Assembly (NCBI GenBank): GCA_020049895.1
Contig: JAGVLE010000017.1
Location: 28,766-92,765, forward strand
From: Alphaproteobacteria bacterium
GTDB taxonomy: Bacteria > Pseudomonadota > Alphaproteobacteria > UBA9655
Reading direction: 5' to 3'
Length of the DNA: 64,000 nucleotides
How positions within the stretch are numbered: position 1 is the first letter of the stretch; the number at the start of each line of letters is the position of its first letter. Below are positions 1 through 8,890 of this stretch, in pieces. The notes under the pieces are model-generated. The model was not told the origin of the DNA and did no database searches. It was given only the letters and a program-made list of their open reading frames with translations. The position numbers and the translations under genes were made by a program.

Positions 1-306
1 GCTCTTAAAAATCCCTTTTACGAAGAAAATCTCAGTCTTTTATCAGGAGAAACCCTTGAGGTTGCTGATTATATCGAAAAAGACCCTCTCTTTCCTTTAC
101 TTCTCAATAGTCTTAAAGAGATACTATCCCTGTCTCTTCCTCGCTTTGAGAAAGAGGGGCGCCAATATCTTACTCTTGCTATTGGGTGTACCGGAGGGCA
201 ACATCGTTCAGTTTTTGTCGCAAAAACTCTTGCTGAGTGGTTACAGACAGAGAAAAAACACGTAAAACTAAAACATAGAGACGTAAAGGAAAGAAAAAAA
301 CAATGA
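1..306 (+). CDS. rapZ: RNase adapter RapZ (YvcJ family), C-terminal fragment
   Basis: The reading frame is open from base 1 and ends at TGA 304-306, so only about 101 C-terminal residues are in the window. The segment IGCTGGQHRSV is the signature of the RapZ C-terminal domain, followed by a basic tail. RapZ is a nucleotide-binding regulator that in alphaproteobacteria sits next to the regulatory PTS genes, usually after HPr kinase. The next gene starts within its stop codon (ATGA at 303-306), which supports one operon. The N-terminal P-loop is outside the window. Confidence 0.9.
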   Translation, partial: ALKNPFYEENLSLLSGETLEVADYIEKDPLFPLLLNSLKEILSLSLPRFEKEGRQYLTLAIGCTGGQHRSVFVAKTLAEWLQTEKKHVKLKHRDVKERKKQ

Positions 307-713
307 TCGGAATTGTTCTCGTCACCCACGGACGCCTTGCCCAAGAGTTTGCTTCTGCTCTTGAACACATTAATGGAAAGCAAGATCATTTGGCCACCAT
401 TAGCCTGCTGGCCAATGATGATATTGAAGCAAAGCGTAATGAAATTTCCCAAGCCATCCGAGACGTTGATACGGGAAAAGGAGTGGTTGTTGTGACGGAT
501 ATGTTTGGAGGAACTCCATCAAACCTCGCCCACTCCCTTCTTGACCACCATAATGTAGAAATCGTTGCTGGAATGAACCTTCCTCTTCTTATTAAACTTG
601 CAAGTATCCGTAACACAAAGCCTTTAAGAGAAGCGGTGTTATTGGCCCAAGAAGCCGGCCAAAAATACATTCACGTTGCTTCGCGTATTTTAAAGAGCAC
701 GCCTCATGAGTAA
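303..713 (+). CDS. manX: PTS EIIA component, mannose type (regulatory PTS)
   Basis: This 136-residue protein has the size and pattern of a stand-alone EIIA-Man domain. It begins IGIVLVTHG with the phosphorylatable histidine at residue 9, and has the VVVTDMFGGTPSN segment near 60-70. EIIA-Man accepts phosphate from HPr. No sugar permease (EIIB/C/D) is nearby, so as in other alphaproteobacteria it more likely has a regulatory than a transport role (inference). It overlaps rapZ by 4 bases and the following HPr gene by 8 bases, indicating translational coupling. Confidence 0.93.
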   Translation: MIGIVLVTHGRLAQEFASALEHINGKQDHLATISLLANDDIEAKRNEISQAIRDVDTGKGVVVVTDMFGGTPSNLAHSLLDHHNVEIVAGMNLPLLIKLASIRNTKPLREAVLLAQEAGQKYIHVASRILKSTPHE

Positions 714-978
714 AATCACAAAAGATACTATCATCAAGAATCGTAAGGGGTTGCATGCCCGCGCTTCGGCTGAAGTCGTCAGATTAGCAGAATCTTTTAA
801 AGCCAATCTTTACGTTTGCCACCAAGAGGCTTGCGTCCCTGCAACCTCCATCATGGACCTACTTATGCTTGGGGCCGCCCAAGGGGCCCATATTATTGTG
901 GAAGGGACAGGAACAGACGCTGAGCAAGCCGTGGACGCTCTCGTCGGGCTTATTGACAATGAATTTGGAGAGAAGTAA
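706..978 (+). CDS. ptsH: HPr family phosphocarrier protein
   Basis: This 90-residue HPr has NRKGLHARAS with the active-site histidine at residue 17. A second conserved segment, ATSIMDLLML, places a serine at about residue 48, the equivalent of the regulatory Ser46 targeted by HPr kinase. Phosphate would flow from enzyme I to this histidine and then to the EIIA encoded just upstream. The start lies inside the EIIA gene and the stop TAA at 976-978 shares its last base with the ATG of ccmD, so the PTS and ccm genes appear co-transcribed. Confidence 0.95.
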   Translation: MSKITKDTIIKNRKGLHARASAEVVRLAESFKANLYVCHQEACVPATSIMDLLMLGAAQGAHIIVEGTGTDAEQAVDALVGLIDNEFGEK

Positions 979-1079
979 TGACTTCTGTCTATATCTTTAG
1001 TGCCTATGGAGTAAGCCTATTCAGTCTTTTTGGCTTTTTAGGATGGGCTTATCTTAAATGGAAAAAAGCGCGTCAATGA
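978..1079 (+). CDS. ccmD: Heme exporter protein CcmD (33 aa)
   Basis: A very short reading frame starts at an ATG overlapping the HPr stop (TAATG) and ends at TGA 1077-1079. The 33 residues contain one hydrophobic segment (about residues 9-25) followed by a basic tail, WKKARQ. That is the typical shape of CcmD, the small membrane subunit that helps release holo-CcmE from the CcmABC complex. The assignment rests mainly on size, topology and position directly before ccmE and ccmF. Sequence identity alone would be too weak. Confidence 0.8.
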   Translation: MTSVYIFSAYGVSLFSLFGFLGWAYLKWKKARQ

Positions 1080-1501
1080 AGCCAAAACACCAACGGCTTT
1101 GGGTTCTTTGTGTCGGATGTGGGCTTATAGGAGGCCTTGTTTTTATTACCCTTACATCTCTCTCGGAAAACATACTTTTCTTTTATACCCCCTCAGATCT
1201 CACCCATACCTATGTCCATCGGGAGAAACTCATTCGTGTGGGGGGAATCGTTGCCCCTGGCTCTGTCCATCGAGAAGGAAGTGCAATATCTTTTAAAATA
1301 ACTGATTCGCAAGCCTCTCTCACCATAGGGTGTACAGATCCACTCCCCAATCTTTTTCGCGAAGGCCAAGCTATCGTTGCTGAGGGATATTTTGAAGGAA
1401 CTGGATTTTTTCGAGCACAATCGGTCCTTGCCAAACATGATGAAACCTATATGCCAAAAAACGTTGTCGATACCTCGGGAAAAGCATGCTCGGTGAAATA
1501 G
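1076..1501 (+). CDS. ccmE: Cytochrome c maturation heme chaperone CcmE
   Basis: The protein has an N-terminal membrane anchor (about residues 8-28), a periplasmic OB-fold domain, and the motif VLAKHDETYMP near residue 121. The histidine of that motif is the covalent heme attachment site of CcmE. I chose the ATG at 1076 because it forms an ATGA overlap with the ccmD stop. An in-frame ATG at 1058 would add six residues. CcmE takes heme from CcmC and delivers it to the CcmF lyase, whose gene overlaps the 3' end of this one. Confidence 0.93.
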   Translation: MKPKHQRLWVLCVGCGLIGGLVFITLTSLSENILFFYTPSDLTHTYVHREKLIRVGGIVAPGSVHREGSAISFKITDSQASLTIGCTDPLPNLFREGQAIVAEGYFEGTGFFRAQSVLAKHDETYMPKNVVDTSGKACSVK

Positions 1502-3300
1502 GAACCTTTTTTTTAGAACTTGCTCTTGGCTTTGCGTGCGTCCAAGTCGCCGCATCCTTCAATGGACAACACAATCGCTGGGAAGTCTTAGGTCGTGTTT
1601 CCGCCTTCCTACAGACAGGGATTATCATTTCCGCTTTCCTTATTCTCGTAATAGCTTTTGTCTGCTGTGATTTCTCCCTTCTGCTTGTAGCCCTTCATGA
1701 CCACACCTCTCTCCCCTGGTATTATAGGCTCGCGGCTACCTGGGGAAATCATGAGGGATCCCTCTTCTTGTTCATCTGCGTATTATCAGCTTTAAGCGCC
1801 GCTTTCGCTTTCTTTCTTCCTTTACCTCTAAGAACTAAGTCATTGATAAGTCAAGGAATTATTACGGTCTTGTTCTTAGTCCTCTTGCTGACAACCTCTA
1901 ACCCCTTTCTTCCTCTTCCCTTTCACATCTCAGAAGGGCAGTCTCTGAACCCTCTTCTGCAAGATAAAGGTCTCCTCCTACACCCTCCTCTTCTTTATCT
2001 AGGATATGTTGGGTTTTCAGCTCCTTTTTCTATTGCTCTGAGCCTATTATGGGAAGGGAAGGAACGCTCTTTAAAGATTCTTAGGCCTTGGGTTCTCCTT
2101 CCCTGGGGATTATTAACAGCAGGCATTACCTTTGGCAGTTGGTGGGCGTATTATGAATTGGGATGGGGGGGCTGGTGGTTTTGGGATCCTGTGGAAAATA
2201 TTTCACTCATGCCTTGGCTAGCTGCCACCGCTCTCTTGCATATTCTTCTCACCGACAAATTTCATAAATGGACACTTTTTCTCTGCCTTCTTACCTTTGG
2301 ATTAAGCCTTCTTGGAACCTTTCTTGTTCGCTCTGGGCTTATTATCTCCGTCCATTCCTTTGCCGTTGATCCTGAGAAAGGAATCGTTATGGCGAGCCTC
2401 ATTGCTCTTATTATGGCCGCTGCTTTTGCGATATGGATGTTGAAAGCCCCCAAATTTTCTTCTCCACCGGTGCAGCTTGTCTCTCAAAAAGGACTTATTT
2501 TAGGAAACTCTCTTATCTTGTCTATTGTTTTAGCCACGCTTCTTTTGGGAACACTTTACCCACTTCTCAACGAAATCCTTGGCGGATCTCCCTTATCTAT
2601 TGGTGCCCCTTATTTTGAAAACACCCTTGTTCCCTTAAGTCTTCCTCTCTTCATTTTGCTCCCCATAGGGTGCTTATTCTGCACCCAACGAATGGATCTC
2701 TTTTCCTTGCTTCTTATACCACTAACAGCCGTCTTAGGAGCTCTCGTCCTTCTGCTTTATTACGTCCATCCTCCCTCTCTTTTATCGATTACAGGAATCA
2801 GCTTGGCGATTTGGGTGATAAGTGGAACGCTTCTTGCTTTTTATAAAAAACGCCTTTCGCTAGGGGCTTTCTGTGCCCATTTAGGAGTAGGTGTGAGTCT
2901 TCTTGGTGTGAGTGTTGGCGGAGGCTTTCGTGTAGATGAAGCACGCCCGCTGAAGATCCATCACTCTCTCCCTTTAGCCGGACTTCCCTTAACCCTAGAG
3001 TCAGTCTTCCATGGAAATGAACCTACTTACATCTATGAGAGGGCAATCCTCAGTTATTCTAAAAGACAATTAGCTCCCGAGAAAAGACTCTATCGCCCTC
3101 AGCAGTCTTTCATCAGCGAAACGGCCATAACCACAAATGGTTTCCGAGATATCTATGTTGCCCTGGGCCCTTATCAAGGAGAGGACACCTGGCTTGTCCG
3201 TGCCTCCTGGATTCCTCTCGCCCCCTGGATTTGGTTAGGGGGCGCGTTAATGGTGCTAGGAGCAGGCCTTTCTCTTTTCCGCCGTCTTCCAAGGCCATAG
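1486..3300 (+). CDS. ccmF: Heme lyase CcmF (cytochrome c-type biogenesis)
   Basis: This 604-residue polytopic membrane protein carries the CcmF signatures: WGNHEGSLFLF near residue 85, and the tryptophan-rich WWD-type heme-handling motif GWGGWWFWDPVEN near 225-237. Multiple hydrophobic helices run along its length, with a periplasmic domain toward the C-terminus. CcmF ligates heme from CcmE to apocytochrome c. It is somewhat shorter than the usual 630-660 residues. Its start overlaps the end of ccmE by 16 bases. ccmG/ccmH do not follow, and ccmC lies at 42705-43472, so the ccm set is dispersed. Confidence 0.95.
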   Translation: MLGEIGTFFLELALGFACVQVAASFNGQHNRWEVLGRVSAFLQTGIIISAFLILVIAFVCCDFSLLLVALHDHTSLPWYYRLAATWGNHEGSLFLFICVLSALSAAFAFFLPLPLRTKSLISQGIITVLFLVLLLTTSNPFLPLPFHISEGQSLNPLLQDKGLLLHPPLLYLGYVGFSAPFSIALSLLWEGKERSLKILRPWVLLPWGLLTAGITFGSWWAYYELGWGGWWFWDPVENISLMPWLAATALLHILLTDKFHKWTLFLCLLTFGLSLLGTFLVRSGLIISVHSFAVDPEKGIVMASLIALIMAAAFAIWMLKAPKFSSPPVQLVSQKGLILGNSLILSIVLATLLLGTLYPLLNEILGGSPLSIGAPYFENTLVPLSLPLFILLPIGCLFCTQRMDLFSLLLIPLTAVLGALVLLLYYVHPPSLLSITGISLAIWVISGTLLAFYKKRLSLGAFCAHLGVGVSLLGVSVGGGFRVDEARPLKIHHSLPLAGLPLTLESVFHGNEPTYIYERAILSYSKRQLAPEKRLYRPQQSFISETAITTNGFRDIYVALGPYQGEDTWLVRASWIPLAPWIWLGGALMVLGAGLSLFRRLPRP

Positions 3301-3345
3301 AACCCTCCCTTTAATCTTTTGTCATATTTTGTGAAGGCTTTAGGA

Positions 3346-3374
3346 TTGACCAGGGACGTTCTCCTCCCTAAAGT
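3346..3374 (+). promoter_or_regulatory. Candidate sigma70-type promoter, possibly giving a leaderless mRNA
   Basis: TTGACC (3346-3351) and TAAAGT (3369-3374) are separated by exactly 17 bases. The next ATG is at 3381, six bases after the -10 box, where transcription would be expected to begin. No Shine-Dalgarno sequence precedes that ATG. Box identity and spacing are seen directly. Transcription start and leaderless translation are inferred. Confidence 0.5.
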
Positions 3375-3380
3375 TTGCCT

Positions 3381-4376
3381 ATGATTAACGTTACACCCTC
3401 ATCCCCACGCGTCGCTGTTATTGGATGCGGCCATTGGGGCAAAAATCTGATCCGAAATTTTGCTGAGCTTGGAGCTCTTGCTGCTGTGTGTGATCAAGAC
3501 ATGGAAAAAACAAAAGAATTTTCTTCTCACTATGGGGTTCCAGGATACTCACCCGATGAAGTTTTTAGTCACCCAGACATTGATGCGGTTGTCATTGCTA
3601 CCATCGCTCCCCTGCATGAATCTCAAGCTGAAGCAGCCCTCAACATGGGTAAAGATGTATACATTGAAAAGCCTATGGCTTTATCTCTAGAAGCAGCCAA
3701 AAAGCTCGCAGCCCTTGCAAAAAAGCACAATCGTATTTTGATGGTAGGTCATATTCTTAATTATCACCCTGCTGTGGCAGCGATTAAAGAAAGACTTCCC
3801 GCCCTTGGAATCTTGCGACATATCTATGTGAATCGCCTCGCTCTCGGCCGTTTCCGCCATCATGAAAGCATTCTATGGGATCTGGCCACCCATGATGTAT
3901 CGCTTATTCTCTCTCTTGTCCAAACGATGCCTTCCTCTGTCTACGCGGTTCCTCAAGCTTACCTTACCCCTGATTACCCTGCAGCCGCTTTTTTGAATTT
4001 AACATTCCCATCAGGTCTTACCGCGCACATTCAGACATCCTGGATTTCTCCTTTTAAGGAGCAAAAGGTGGTGGTAGTGGGAGATAAGGGAATAGTCATC
4101 TTTGATGATCAAAAACCTTGGGCTGAAAAGCTTTCCCTATCAACTGAATGCCTCACCTGGGCTGAGGGGAAGCCCGAGGCCCATTCCTCTCCTTGCCATA
4201 CGTATATCCCTCTTCCTGAATCAGAGCCCCTTAAAAACGAGTGCTTGCATTTTTTAACATGCATCCAAAAAAGGGAACAACCTCTCACCTGTGGAGAAGA
4301 AGGCGTGCGTGTTACAGAAGTTCTTGAGAAAGCAGAACTTTCTTTCCTATCACGCCCTGAGTCTCATTTATCCTGA
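3381..4376 (+). CDS. Gfo/Idh/MocA family NAD(P)-dependent oxidoreductase
   Basis: The 331-residue protein has an N-terminal Rossmann fold with GCGHWG near residue 13, the family motif EKPM near residue 95, and a later segment WDLATHDVS carrying the aspartate and histidine typical of the catalytic domain. The family oxidises or reduces sugars, nucleotide sugars or inositol, and the substrate cannot be named from sequence alone. It is a single gene between ccmF and a DsbA-like gene. The ATG at 3381 is preferred over an in-frame TTG at 3375 because a well-spaced promoter ends at 3374. Confidence 0.85.
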   Translation: MINVTPSSPRVAVIGCGHWGKNLIRNFAELGALAAVCDQDMEKTKEFSSHYGVPGYSPDEVFSHPDIDAVVIATIAPLHESQAEAALNMGKDVYIEKPMALSLEAAKKLAALAKKHNRILMVGHILNYHPAVAAIKERLPALGILRHIYVNRLALGRFRHHESILWDLATHDVSLILSLVQTMPSSVYAVPQAYLTPDYPAAAFLNLTFPSGLTAHIQTSWISPFKEQKVVVVGDKGIVIFDDQKPWAEKLSLSTECLTWAEGKPEAHSSPCHTYIPLPESEPLKNECLHFLTCIQKREQPLTCGEEGVRVTEVLEKAELSFLSRPESHLS

Positions 4377-4445
4377 AATACTCTCTTTCAAGACTTGAAA
4401 AGTTCACCTTCTCGCAGTAAGCTGACGTCCATAAATAAAAAGAAA

Positions 4446-4468
4446 AATGACCCTTTCTTAAGGTCATT
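4446..4468 (+). promoter_or_regulatory. Inverted repeat in the leader of the DsbA-like gene
   Basis: AATGACC (4446-4452) pairs with GGTCATT (4462-4468), extended by two more pairs across one bulged C, to give a compact hairpin 17 bases before the ATG at 4485. No T-tract follows, so it is not a standard terminator. It could be an operator or an mRNA structure. Function unknown. Confidence 0.3.
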
Positions 4469-4484
4469 GTAGTGAGGATAAATA

Positions 4485-5141
4485 ATGATACACTATGGAA
4501 AACTCCTGTTTTGCATGCTCATGCTGATAGGTCCACTTGACGCTAAAAAAGAAGATAAAAAAGCGGCGCCTAAGCCATTACCAGAAATCTGTATGGGGGA
4601 TGCTAAGGCCCCTATTTTAATCATTGATTATTCTTCTCTTGCTTGTAATCACTGTGCTGATTTTCACCTTCATATTCTTTCTAAATTGAAATCAAAATAT
4701 ATTACCCCTGGCTATGTCCGCCTTATGTTCCGTGATTTTCCTGGAGACCAGGTAAGCCTACAAGCTCACCAAATAGCTTGGAGCAAAGGAGAAATGAAAT
4801 ACTTAGATTTCGTTCAATTGCTATACGAACATCAAGACAAGTGGTTATCTGCAAAGGACCCGATAGCCGCCCTTAAAACATTTGTTGTTCAACATGGGAT
4901 TTCGGCAGAACAATTTGATAAAGCCCTCAAAGATCAAGAACTTCTTGATAAAATTATTAATACGCGCCTTGAGGGGCAACAAAAATATAAAATTACGGCG
5001 ACTCCTACACTCGTTATTAATACGAAAATTTATCCAAATGCGTTGACGCTTCAAGAAATTGACGACATTCTTGAGCCTCTCTTGAAGCCTATCAAAGAAA
5101 AGGAAAAGACGGAGAAGAAGAGCAAAAAGAAAGGAAAGTAA
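4485..5141 (+). CDS. DsbA-family thiol:disulfide protein, exported
   Basis: The 218-residue protein begins with a short hydrophobic export signal (residues 5-19). It then shows a thioredoxin-fold active site in SSLACNHCADFH, with cysteines 54 and 57 forming CxxC, and a probable cis-proline loop ITATPTL near residue 168. These features fit periplasmic DsbA/DsbG-like disulfide oxidoreductases. The C-terminus is a lysine/glutamate-rich tail of about 20 residues, unusual for the family. A GAGGA ribosome-binding site lies just before the ATG. Clients could include the many Cys-rich secreted proteins in this window (inference). Confidence 0.85.
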   Translation: MIHYGKLLFCMLMLIGPLDAKKEDKKAAPKPLPEICMGDAKAPILIIDYSSLACNHCADFHLHILSKLKSKYITPGYVRLMFRDFPGDQVSLQAHQIAWSKGEMKYLDFVQLLYEHQDKWLSAKDPIAALKTFVVQHGISAEQFDKALKDQELLDKIINTRLEGQQKYKITATPTLVINTKIYPNALTLQEIDDILEPLLKPIKEKEKTEKKSKKKGK

Positions 5142-5220
5142 TTCAACGCCATCATTGCGCCCCCTTTCATCGAGACTCACCATGGTGGGAGCTTCTTCCT
5201 CCCCCCACCTCTAGCTTGGA

Positions 5221-6804
5221 ATGAATCTAATGGGCCGTTACATGAAAAAAATTAACTCCTTATTTAATGCTGCGGGGAGGCACAAAAATAGTGTGTCCTT
5301 CTTCCTTGGAACAACTGCAGCTCTTGGTTTTGCCCCTCTCTTTCTATGGCCGCTTACCCTCTTGAGTCTTGCCTATCTCTGGTTTTTATATAACCAACTC
5401 CTTGATCTTACTCCTTCACGCAATCGTCTTTGGAAAGCAGCTCTTTTCGGGTGGTCTTTTGGCCTAGGGTACTTTGTGGTCGGCCTTTACTGGATTACGA
5501 ATGCTCTTTTTGTGGATTTAAATGCTTTCTGGTGGGGAATCCCTTTTTCCTTTATAGGTCTTCCCGCCATTTTGGCCATTTTCATTGCCGTTCCTTTTAT
5601 TTTGACAGCCCTCTTCCCCCGTGAAGGATTGGCAAGAATTCTTCTGTTCGCGGCTTCTTGGGTTGCTCTTGAATGGATCCGAGGGCATATTTTTACAGGA
5701 TTTCCTTGGAATTTTCTTGGCTACATATGGGGATGGTCTTCAACAATGAGCCAAACAGCCTCTCTTGCAGGAATTTATGGCCTTAGCCTTTTAACAGTCT
5801 TTATGGGAATTTCCTTAGGATCTTTACGAAAGAGAAAAGTAGTATGTCTCATAACATACGGCATTGTCTGCCTTTGTTGGGGAGGGGGGCATTATAGGGT
5901 CACCCATCCCGATGTTGTCTCTGGACCCTCTTTTGCAATTCGACTCGTTCAACCTAATGTTTCCCAAACTTTAAAATGGGATCCAGCTGAAAAAAAACGT
6001 AATTTTCATCACCTCCTCACGTTAAGTACCTTCCCCTCTTCTCTTCCTCTTAAAGCGATTATATGGCCCGAAAGTGCTGTTTCTTTTTTTCTGGATGGAT
6101 CACCCTCTGCTCGCAGAGTTATAGGTGATTCCTTACCTCGTGGAGCCTTGCTTTTTACGGGAGGTCTTCGTCGTACCCCCCTAGGCGCACGCACCCTTAA
6201 AATATGGAACAGCCTTCTTGTCGTAGATGAGAAAGGGTCTCTTATTGCTCATTTTGATAAGTCTCACCTTGTGCCTTTTGGGGAATATTTTCCTTTTAGG
6301 GAAACTTTGGATAAGTTCTTGGGAAAAAATACTCTTAAAAAAATAACAGCCGGAGATAGAGATTTTACGCCTGGAGAAGGTCCACAATCTATTCCTCTCC
6401 CTGAGGGATTTCCTTCTTTCAGTGGTCTTGTGTGCTATGAGGTCATTTTTCCAGGGGCCATCATTCACCCTACACACCCTCGTCCAGGCTGGATCATTAA
6501 CGTTACTAATGATGCTTGGTATGGAAATAGCTCGGGGCCCTATCAACACCTTGAAAGCGCACGTTTCCGAGCCATTGAAGAAGGGATTCCATTAGTGCGC
6601 GTCGCAAATTCTGGCGTTTCCGCTGTTTTTGACGCTTATGGACAGATTGTTGGAGAGTTGCCCTTAAATACAGAAAGTATCCTTGATGTGATCCTCCCTA
6701 GACCTACCTGTATTGTTCCTCCCTATGCTCGTTGGGGAGACAACCTCATATGGGCTCTTATCTGTGGACTTCTCCTCTGGAGCTGGAGCCTCAGGCGAAA
6801 ATAG
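5221..6804 (+). CDS. lnt: Apolipoprotein N-acyltransferase Lnt
   Basis: This 527-residue protein has about six N-terminal membrane helices followed by a nitrilase-type periplasmic domain. The catalytic triad is visible: Glu284 in IWPESA, Lys347 in HFDKSHL and Cys405 in GLVCYEV. It also has NVTNDAWYGNSSGPYQH and a final C-terminal helix. Lnt adds the third acyl chain to lipoproteins at the inner membrane, and the 17 kDa-type lipoprotein at 40501-40965 is one possible substrate. ATGs at 5230 and 5242 are alternative starts, and none has a strong ribosome-binding site. Confidence 0.95.
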   Translation: MNLMGRYMKKINSLFNAAGRHKNSVSFFLGTTAALGFAPLFLWPLTLLSLAYLWFLYNQLLDLTPSRNRLWKAALFGWSFGLGYFVVGLYWITNALFVDLNAFWWGIPFSFIGLPAILAIFIAVPFILTALFPREGLARILLFAASWVALEWIRGHIFTGFPWNFLGYIWGWSSTMSQTASLAGIYGLSLLTVFMGISLGSLRKRKVVCLITYGIVCLCWGGGHYRVTHPDVVSGPSFAIRLVQPNVSQTLKWDPAEKKRNFHHLLTLSTFPSSLPLKAIIWPESAVSFFLDGSPSARRVIGDSLPRGALLFTGGLRRTPLGARTLKIWNSLLVVDEKGSLIAHFDKSHLVPFGEYFPFRETLDKFLGKNTLKKITAGDRDFTPGEGPQSIPLPEGFPSFSGLVCYEVIFPGAIIHPTHPRPGWIINVTNDAWYGNSSGPYQHLESARFRAIEEGIPLVRVANSGVSAVFDAYGQIVGELPLNTESILDVILPRPTCIVPPYARWGDNLIWALICGLLLWSWSLRRK

Positions 6805-6846
6805 TTTGCACCTGGCTAGTCATTAGAGAACGACAGCTCTATAGCC

Positions 6847-8067
6847 CTATTTCTTTGCAGTAAGAACGGGGGAAGAAAGAAGCGCTTGGGCGGATTCCCA
6901 CACCCTCTCAAAAATTCGGCAAAGAGCCCCATTTGCAATCACATTCGTTGAGGTAATGAGGGGATCTAAAATGACATTTAAGGTAAGGATAATAGCAATC
7001 ATTTCGGGGGTAAAGTGAAGGTATCCCTCATAGATTGGCAACATCACAAAGATCGCCCCGCCCAGTACCGCTGCGGTCGCAAAGCGCGCCAGGACAAAGA
7101 CAATACTGAAACTAAACCATGTGGCCATATCTGGAATATGACCATAAAAATAGGTGTAAATTAAACAACATAAGAAGCTTTGAGCAATGCAATCACCAAT
7201 TTGCTGGATATTTGTCGTTGCTGGAATAATTGCTTGCGCGAGAGAAGGTGTGCGAAGGTTTTTAGAAGTTCCGGAAATGGTCCATGGCATGGTGGAAAGA
7301 CTACATCCCGACATGAGCGCAATTCCCGTCGCTGGCAAAAGATTTTTAATGTTTTCAATAAAGCGTTGAAGAGAAAATCCAGTTCCTAGTAAGAAAAGAA
7401 AGCTAATATAAATAAACAAAAAGGAGGTAAGCCAAAGAATTAAAAGAGAATAATGAGTCAGAACATGCGTAAGCATATGAGTTTGATGCATCTGAGCGGC
7501 AAACCCCAACACAAACAAGGGAATTAAGCGAGCAAATATACGGGTCAGTATCCACTCAACAACGGTCTTTCCCCGAAGGATAATCCCTTTCAAGGATGTT
7601 TTTGAATTAAAGGCTGTTAGACATCCAAGCAAAAGCCCAACAATAGAGCCTTTTTCAGCAGACCACCATGCTGGTTTCTCAAGCCCAAGCCTCCAAAGCG
7701 AATTAAAATTATGATCCAAAGAAACCGCCTTAGCCGTCGCAAGTTGATCTGCCACAATATGGGCTGCACCATAGGCATACCAGACACTGCTAAGGTTCGA
7801 AATAGTTTCAAATAGAACCAACAGTAAAATAAAGAAAGGGGCGCGACGCTCAAAAGATATCACCGCATTGGCTATAAAAAAACCAACAGTCAATGGCATC
7901 ATCCAAATAAGGAGGTCTTTTATAAAGATACTGACGGTATAAAGAAATTGATGGAAAATGGGGGGGAGGAAATTAGCAACACAAACATAAAGAGTTAAAA
8001 TAAGGAGGGTTTGAATGCTTCGTTGTTTTAGCCATTTAAGATTCAGCAATAAAATCTCCTTCATCAC
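6847..8067 (-). CDS. Dicarboxylate/amino acid:cation symporter (DAACS/Glt family)
   Basis: The 406-residue protein is rich in membrane helices. It shows family landmarks: a serine-containing re-entrant region (LMSGCSLSTMPWT, near residue 260), the P-A-T-N-I-Q-Q-I-G-D stretch near 290, and a late segment LDPLITSTNVIANG near 375. The last corresponds to the substrate-binding D...T...N motif of Glt transporters. It probably imports C4-dicarboxylates, glutamate or aspartate with Na+ or H+. It is convergent with lnt and divergent from trmB. Several motif positions deviate from the consensus, so the substrate is uncertain. Confidence 0.8.
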   Translation of the reverse strand: MMKEILLLNLKWLKQRSIQTLLILTLYVCVANFLPPIFHQFLYTVSIFIKDLLIWMMPLTVGFFIANAVISFERRAPFFILLLVLFETISNLSSVWYAYGAAHIVADQLATAKAVSLDHNFNSLWRLGLEKPAWWSAEKGSIVGLLLGCLTAFNSKTSLKGIILRGKTVVEWILTRIFARLIPLFVLGFAAQMHQTHMLTHVLTHYSLLILWLTSFLFIYISFLFLLGTGFSLQRFIENIKNLLPATGIALMSGCSLSTMPWTISGTSKNLRTPSLAQAIIPATTNIQQIGDCIAQSFLCCLIYTYFYGHIPDMATWFSFSIVFVLARFATAAVLGGAIFVMLPIYEGYLHFTPEMIAIILTLNVILDPLITSTNVIANGALCRIFERVWESAQALLSSPVLTAKK

Positions 8068-8158
8068 TTTTATCTATTCCTTTCACTAAAAATACTCGTT
8101 ATATCATACACAAATTTTAATATGCCACAAACAGAATTATTTTTGGTAACCTGATTCT

Positions 8159-8836
8159 ATGAAAAATCGTCTTTTACCCTCTTTTGGCCGCCGCAAAGCA
8201 CGCAAGCTTAGAATGGCATCGCAACACGCCTATGATGAGAAACTTTCTCTTGTAAATATCTCTCTGGATTCCCCTCCTTTTGATCCCTTAGAGAAAGACA
8301 TATGGCTAGAAATTGGCTTTGGCGGCGGAGAACATTTGCTTGCACAGCTTTCGCAGAACCCTGACGTCAGGATTGTTGGATGCGAGCCCTTTATCAATGG
8401 TGTTGCGAAATTTTTGCTTCATTTGCCAGAAGAAAGTTTCTCACGCGTTCGTCTTTGGACTCAAGATAGTCGTTACTTTTTAGACAAAACAACTTCATCT
8501 TATTTTTCTCGTGCTTTTGTTTTATTTCCCGACCCCTGGCCCAAAGCTCGGCAACATAAGCGCCGCCTTATTACATCTGATTTTATTTCCCAACTCTCCC
8601 GTACATTAAAGGAGGGAGCTCTTTTGCGCATCGCGAGTGATGATCCTTCCTACGTCAAACAAATCCAGGAAGTCCTCTCTACCTCTCCTGCTTTTCAACA
8701 TGTCGATGGACCCGCAACACCTGACCCTTTTACGTGGTCTTCCCGTCCTGAAGAATGGCCTTCTACGCGTTATGAGCAAAAGGCTCTCTCTCAAGGAAAC
8801 CCGTGCGCCTATATGACTTTCCAAAAAAAGAATTAA
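8159..8836 (+). CDS. trmB: tRNA (guanine-N7)-methyltransferase TrmB
   Basis: The 225-residue protein contains the SAM-binding motif LEIGFGGGEH near residue 57 and the TrmB signature LFPDPWPKARQHKRRL near residue 122. It ends with TRYEQKA, the conserved T-x-Y-E segment that contacts substrate. TrmB makes m7G46 in the tRNA variable loop. The start at 8159 gives the common basic N-terminus (RxxKARKLR). It stands alone, 54 bases before the phosphorylase gene. Confidence 0.95.
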   Translation: MKNRLLPSFGRRKARKLRMASQHAYDEKLSLVNISLDSPPFDPLEKDIWLEIGFGGGEHLLAQLSQNPDVRIVGCEPFINGVAKFLLHLPEESFSRVRLWTQDSRYFLDKTTSSYFSRAFVLFPDPWPKARQHKRRLITSDFISQLSRTLKEGALLRIASDDPSYVKQIQEVLSTSPAFQHVDGPATPDPFTWSSRPEEWPSTRYEQKALSQGNPCAYMTFQKKN

Positions 8837-8890
8837 CTAACTCTTAAGCTCTTTCAGCTACCTTAGAATCAGGAATAAAAAGGAGTTATA

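Noticed and set aside
5160..5215. GGTGGG/CCCACC pairing between the DsbA-like gene and lnt as a terminator
   Set aside because: The stem is short with a long loop and no T-tract follows.
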